A stretch of 64,000 bases of DNA from contig MCFH01000002.1 in assembly GCA_002104945.1 (NCBI GenBank), forward strand, positions 744,001-808,000, read 5' to 3'. The notes under the pieces were generated by a model. The model was not told the DNA's origin. It saw nothing but the letters and a program-made list of their open reading frames with translations, and did no database searches. The DNA comes from Piromyces finnis (Eukaryota > Neocallimastigomycota > Neocallimastigomycetes > Neocallimastigales > Neocallimastigaceae). Positions 63,242 to 64,000 of the stretch are shown here, piece by piece (the stretch's first letter is position 1; each line of letters begins with the position of its first letter). A program made the position numbers and the translations under genes.

Positions 63242-64000
63242 TTATTCATCGTCTTCGTCGTCATCATCATCATAATTGTCAAGGTAATTTTGTTGACCAC
63301 TAACATTTAATCTTTTTAAGTCATCAATAATAGAATCATGTACACCTTCAGTCTTACTCATTTCCTTCCAAGTATCAAATTCTTGTTCAGAGAAACTTTC
63401 AAGAATACGTGGGGATCCTGGAGCACTTGGTGGACGTGGAACCTTACGAATCTTACGACCAAGAATAGTTTCTTCACCTTCACTCATAGTTTGTTCATCT
63501 GGAAGAGATTGTTCATCAAGGTTGTTTAAGTTTTGGTCATCTTCTTCTTCATTTTCTAAGGAAGAAATTTCTGGCCATTTTCTTAAAACAGCAACCCATC
63601 TAGCCTTTTGGTATTCAATACCCATACGCTTCCAATCTAATAAGTCACTAAGACGTTCAGTACGGTTACGTTGGTTAATACGTTGACGACGAGTCTTCTT
63701 AGTAAAGTCAAACATACAATTGGCTAATTGTTCAACAGATTCTTCAACACTACAAGTACGACGGTTAACAATGTAAATACCGTAATCGGCTGGGTGAGTA
63801 ATCATTTCTTCCATGAAACAACCGAAACCAGAAAGGTTAGTAGTAATAGATGGAACACCCATAACAGTACATTCAGCTGGAGTGTAACCCCATGGTTCGT
63901 AGTAACTAGAGAAGACACCTAAGTGACAACCACGGACAAATTCTTCGTAATCAAGTGGAAGAATTGGGTTGTTGGAGTTAAGGAATTCTGGGTGGAAGAT
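63242..64000 (-). CDS. GSY1: glycogen synthase (GT3 family), 3' part
   Basis: The frame is open from base 64000 to a stop at 63242, giving the C-terminal 252 residues with no intron; the 5' part is outside. It begins [20 protein letters not shown], then [20 protein letters not shown], the catalytic-site loop of GT3 glycogen synthases, and [15 protein letters not shown]. Next is the arginine cluster [20 protein letters not shown] that binds glucose-6-phosphate. The tail holds [10 protein letters not shown], the conserved phosphorylation segment of fungal Gsy proteins, and ends in an Asp/Glu run. The enzyme extends glycogen from UDP-glucose in the cytosol and is turned off by phosphorylation of this tail and on by G6P. 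Codon use is richer in C-ending codons than the neighbours, which suits a highly expressed gene. Whether it is the only paralogue is unknown. Confidence 0.95.
   Translation of the reverse strand: MFHPEFLNSNNPILPLDYEEFVRGCHLGVFSSYYEPWGYTPAECTVMGVPSITTNLSGFGCFMEEMITHPADYGIYIVNRRTCSVEESVEQLANCMFDFTKKTRRQRINQRNRTERLSDLLDWKRMGIEYQKARWVAVLRKWPEISSLENEEEDDQNLNNLDEQSLPDEQTMSEGEETILGRKIRKVPRPPSAPGSPRILESFSEQEFDTWKEMSKTEGVHDSIIDDLKRLNVSGQQNYLDNYDDDDDEDDE

Overview
This window is nuclear DNA from a very AT-rich, intron-containing eukaryote. The best fit is a zoosporic (flagellated) early-diverging fungus, most likely an anaerobic gut fungus (Neocallimastigomycota). Four things support this: extreme A/T homopolymer content between genes, Asn-rich and homopolymer-rich proteins, short AT-rich GT..AG introns ending in TAG, AAG or CAG, and the combination of fungal-type genes (glycogen synthase with the Gsy C-terminal phospho-region, SIN3) with a DNAH1-type axonemal dynein heavy chain, which implies a motile flagellum. 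The taxonomic call is inference; gene identities come from protein motifs read directly. All splice models were built by hand with reading-frame closure and have no transcript support.

Layout. 1-2617 (+): 3' part of a GIGYF/Smy2-like GYF-family gene. 5309-6136 (-): four-TM protein of unknown function. 7894-9645 (-): probable four-exon gene for an Asn-rich protein ending in a B-box-like zinc finger and two TM helices. 12201-17328 (+): SIN3 corepressor with a large Asn/Met minisatellite. 18914-21415 (+): C2-RasGAP with a zinc finger inserted in the C2 domain. 21960-22669 (+): small unknown membrane-anchored protein split by a one-base frame change at an A8 tract. 23430-27579 (-): Integrator subunit 6 (INTS6), 16 exons. 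28455-31916 (+): RNase P/MRP subunit POP1, 14 exons. 32340-35455 (+): THO complex subunit THOC1/Hpr1, 14 exons. 35966-49502 (+): axonemal dynein heavy chain of the DNAH1 class, 4239 aa. 49503-50781: repeat-bearing spacer. 50782-62361: nested LINE cluster, with two intact, about 99% identical, ~5.7 kb non-LTR retrotransposons head-to-tail inside an older truncated copy of the same family. 63242-64000 (-): 3' part of glycogen synthase.

Three adjacent genes (INTS6, POP1, THOC1) all act in nuclear RNA processing and together carry 41 introns. INTS6 and POP1 are divergent and share an 875-bp spacer that holds a TAAA microsatellite. The dynein gene, by contrast, has only seven introns in 12.7 kb of coding sequence. 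The observations most worth following are: the LINE cluster (intact ORFs, a perfect 13-bp target-site duplication, a 72-bp target deletion, tandem hairpin-bearing 5' monomers); Integrator in a fungus; the C1-in-C2 RasGAP architecture; and the A_AAA_AAG slippery site in the 21960-22669 gene.
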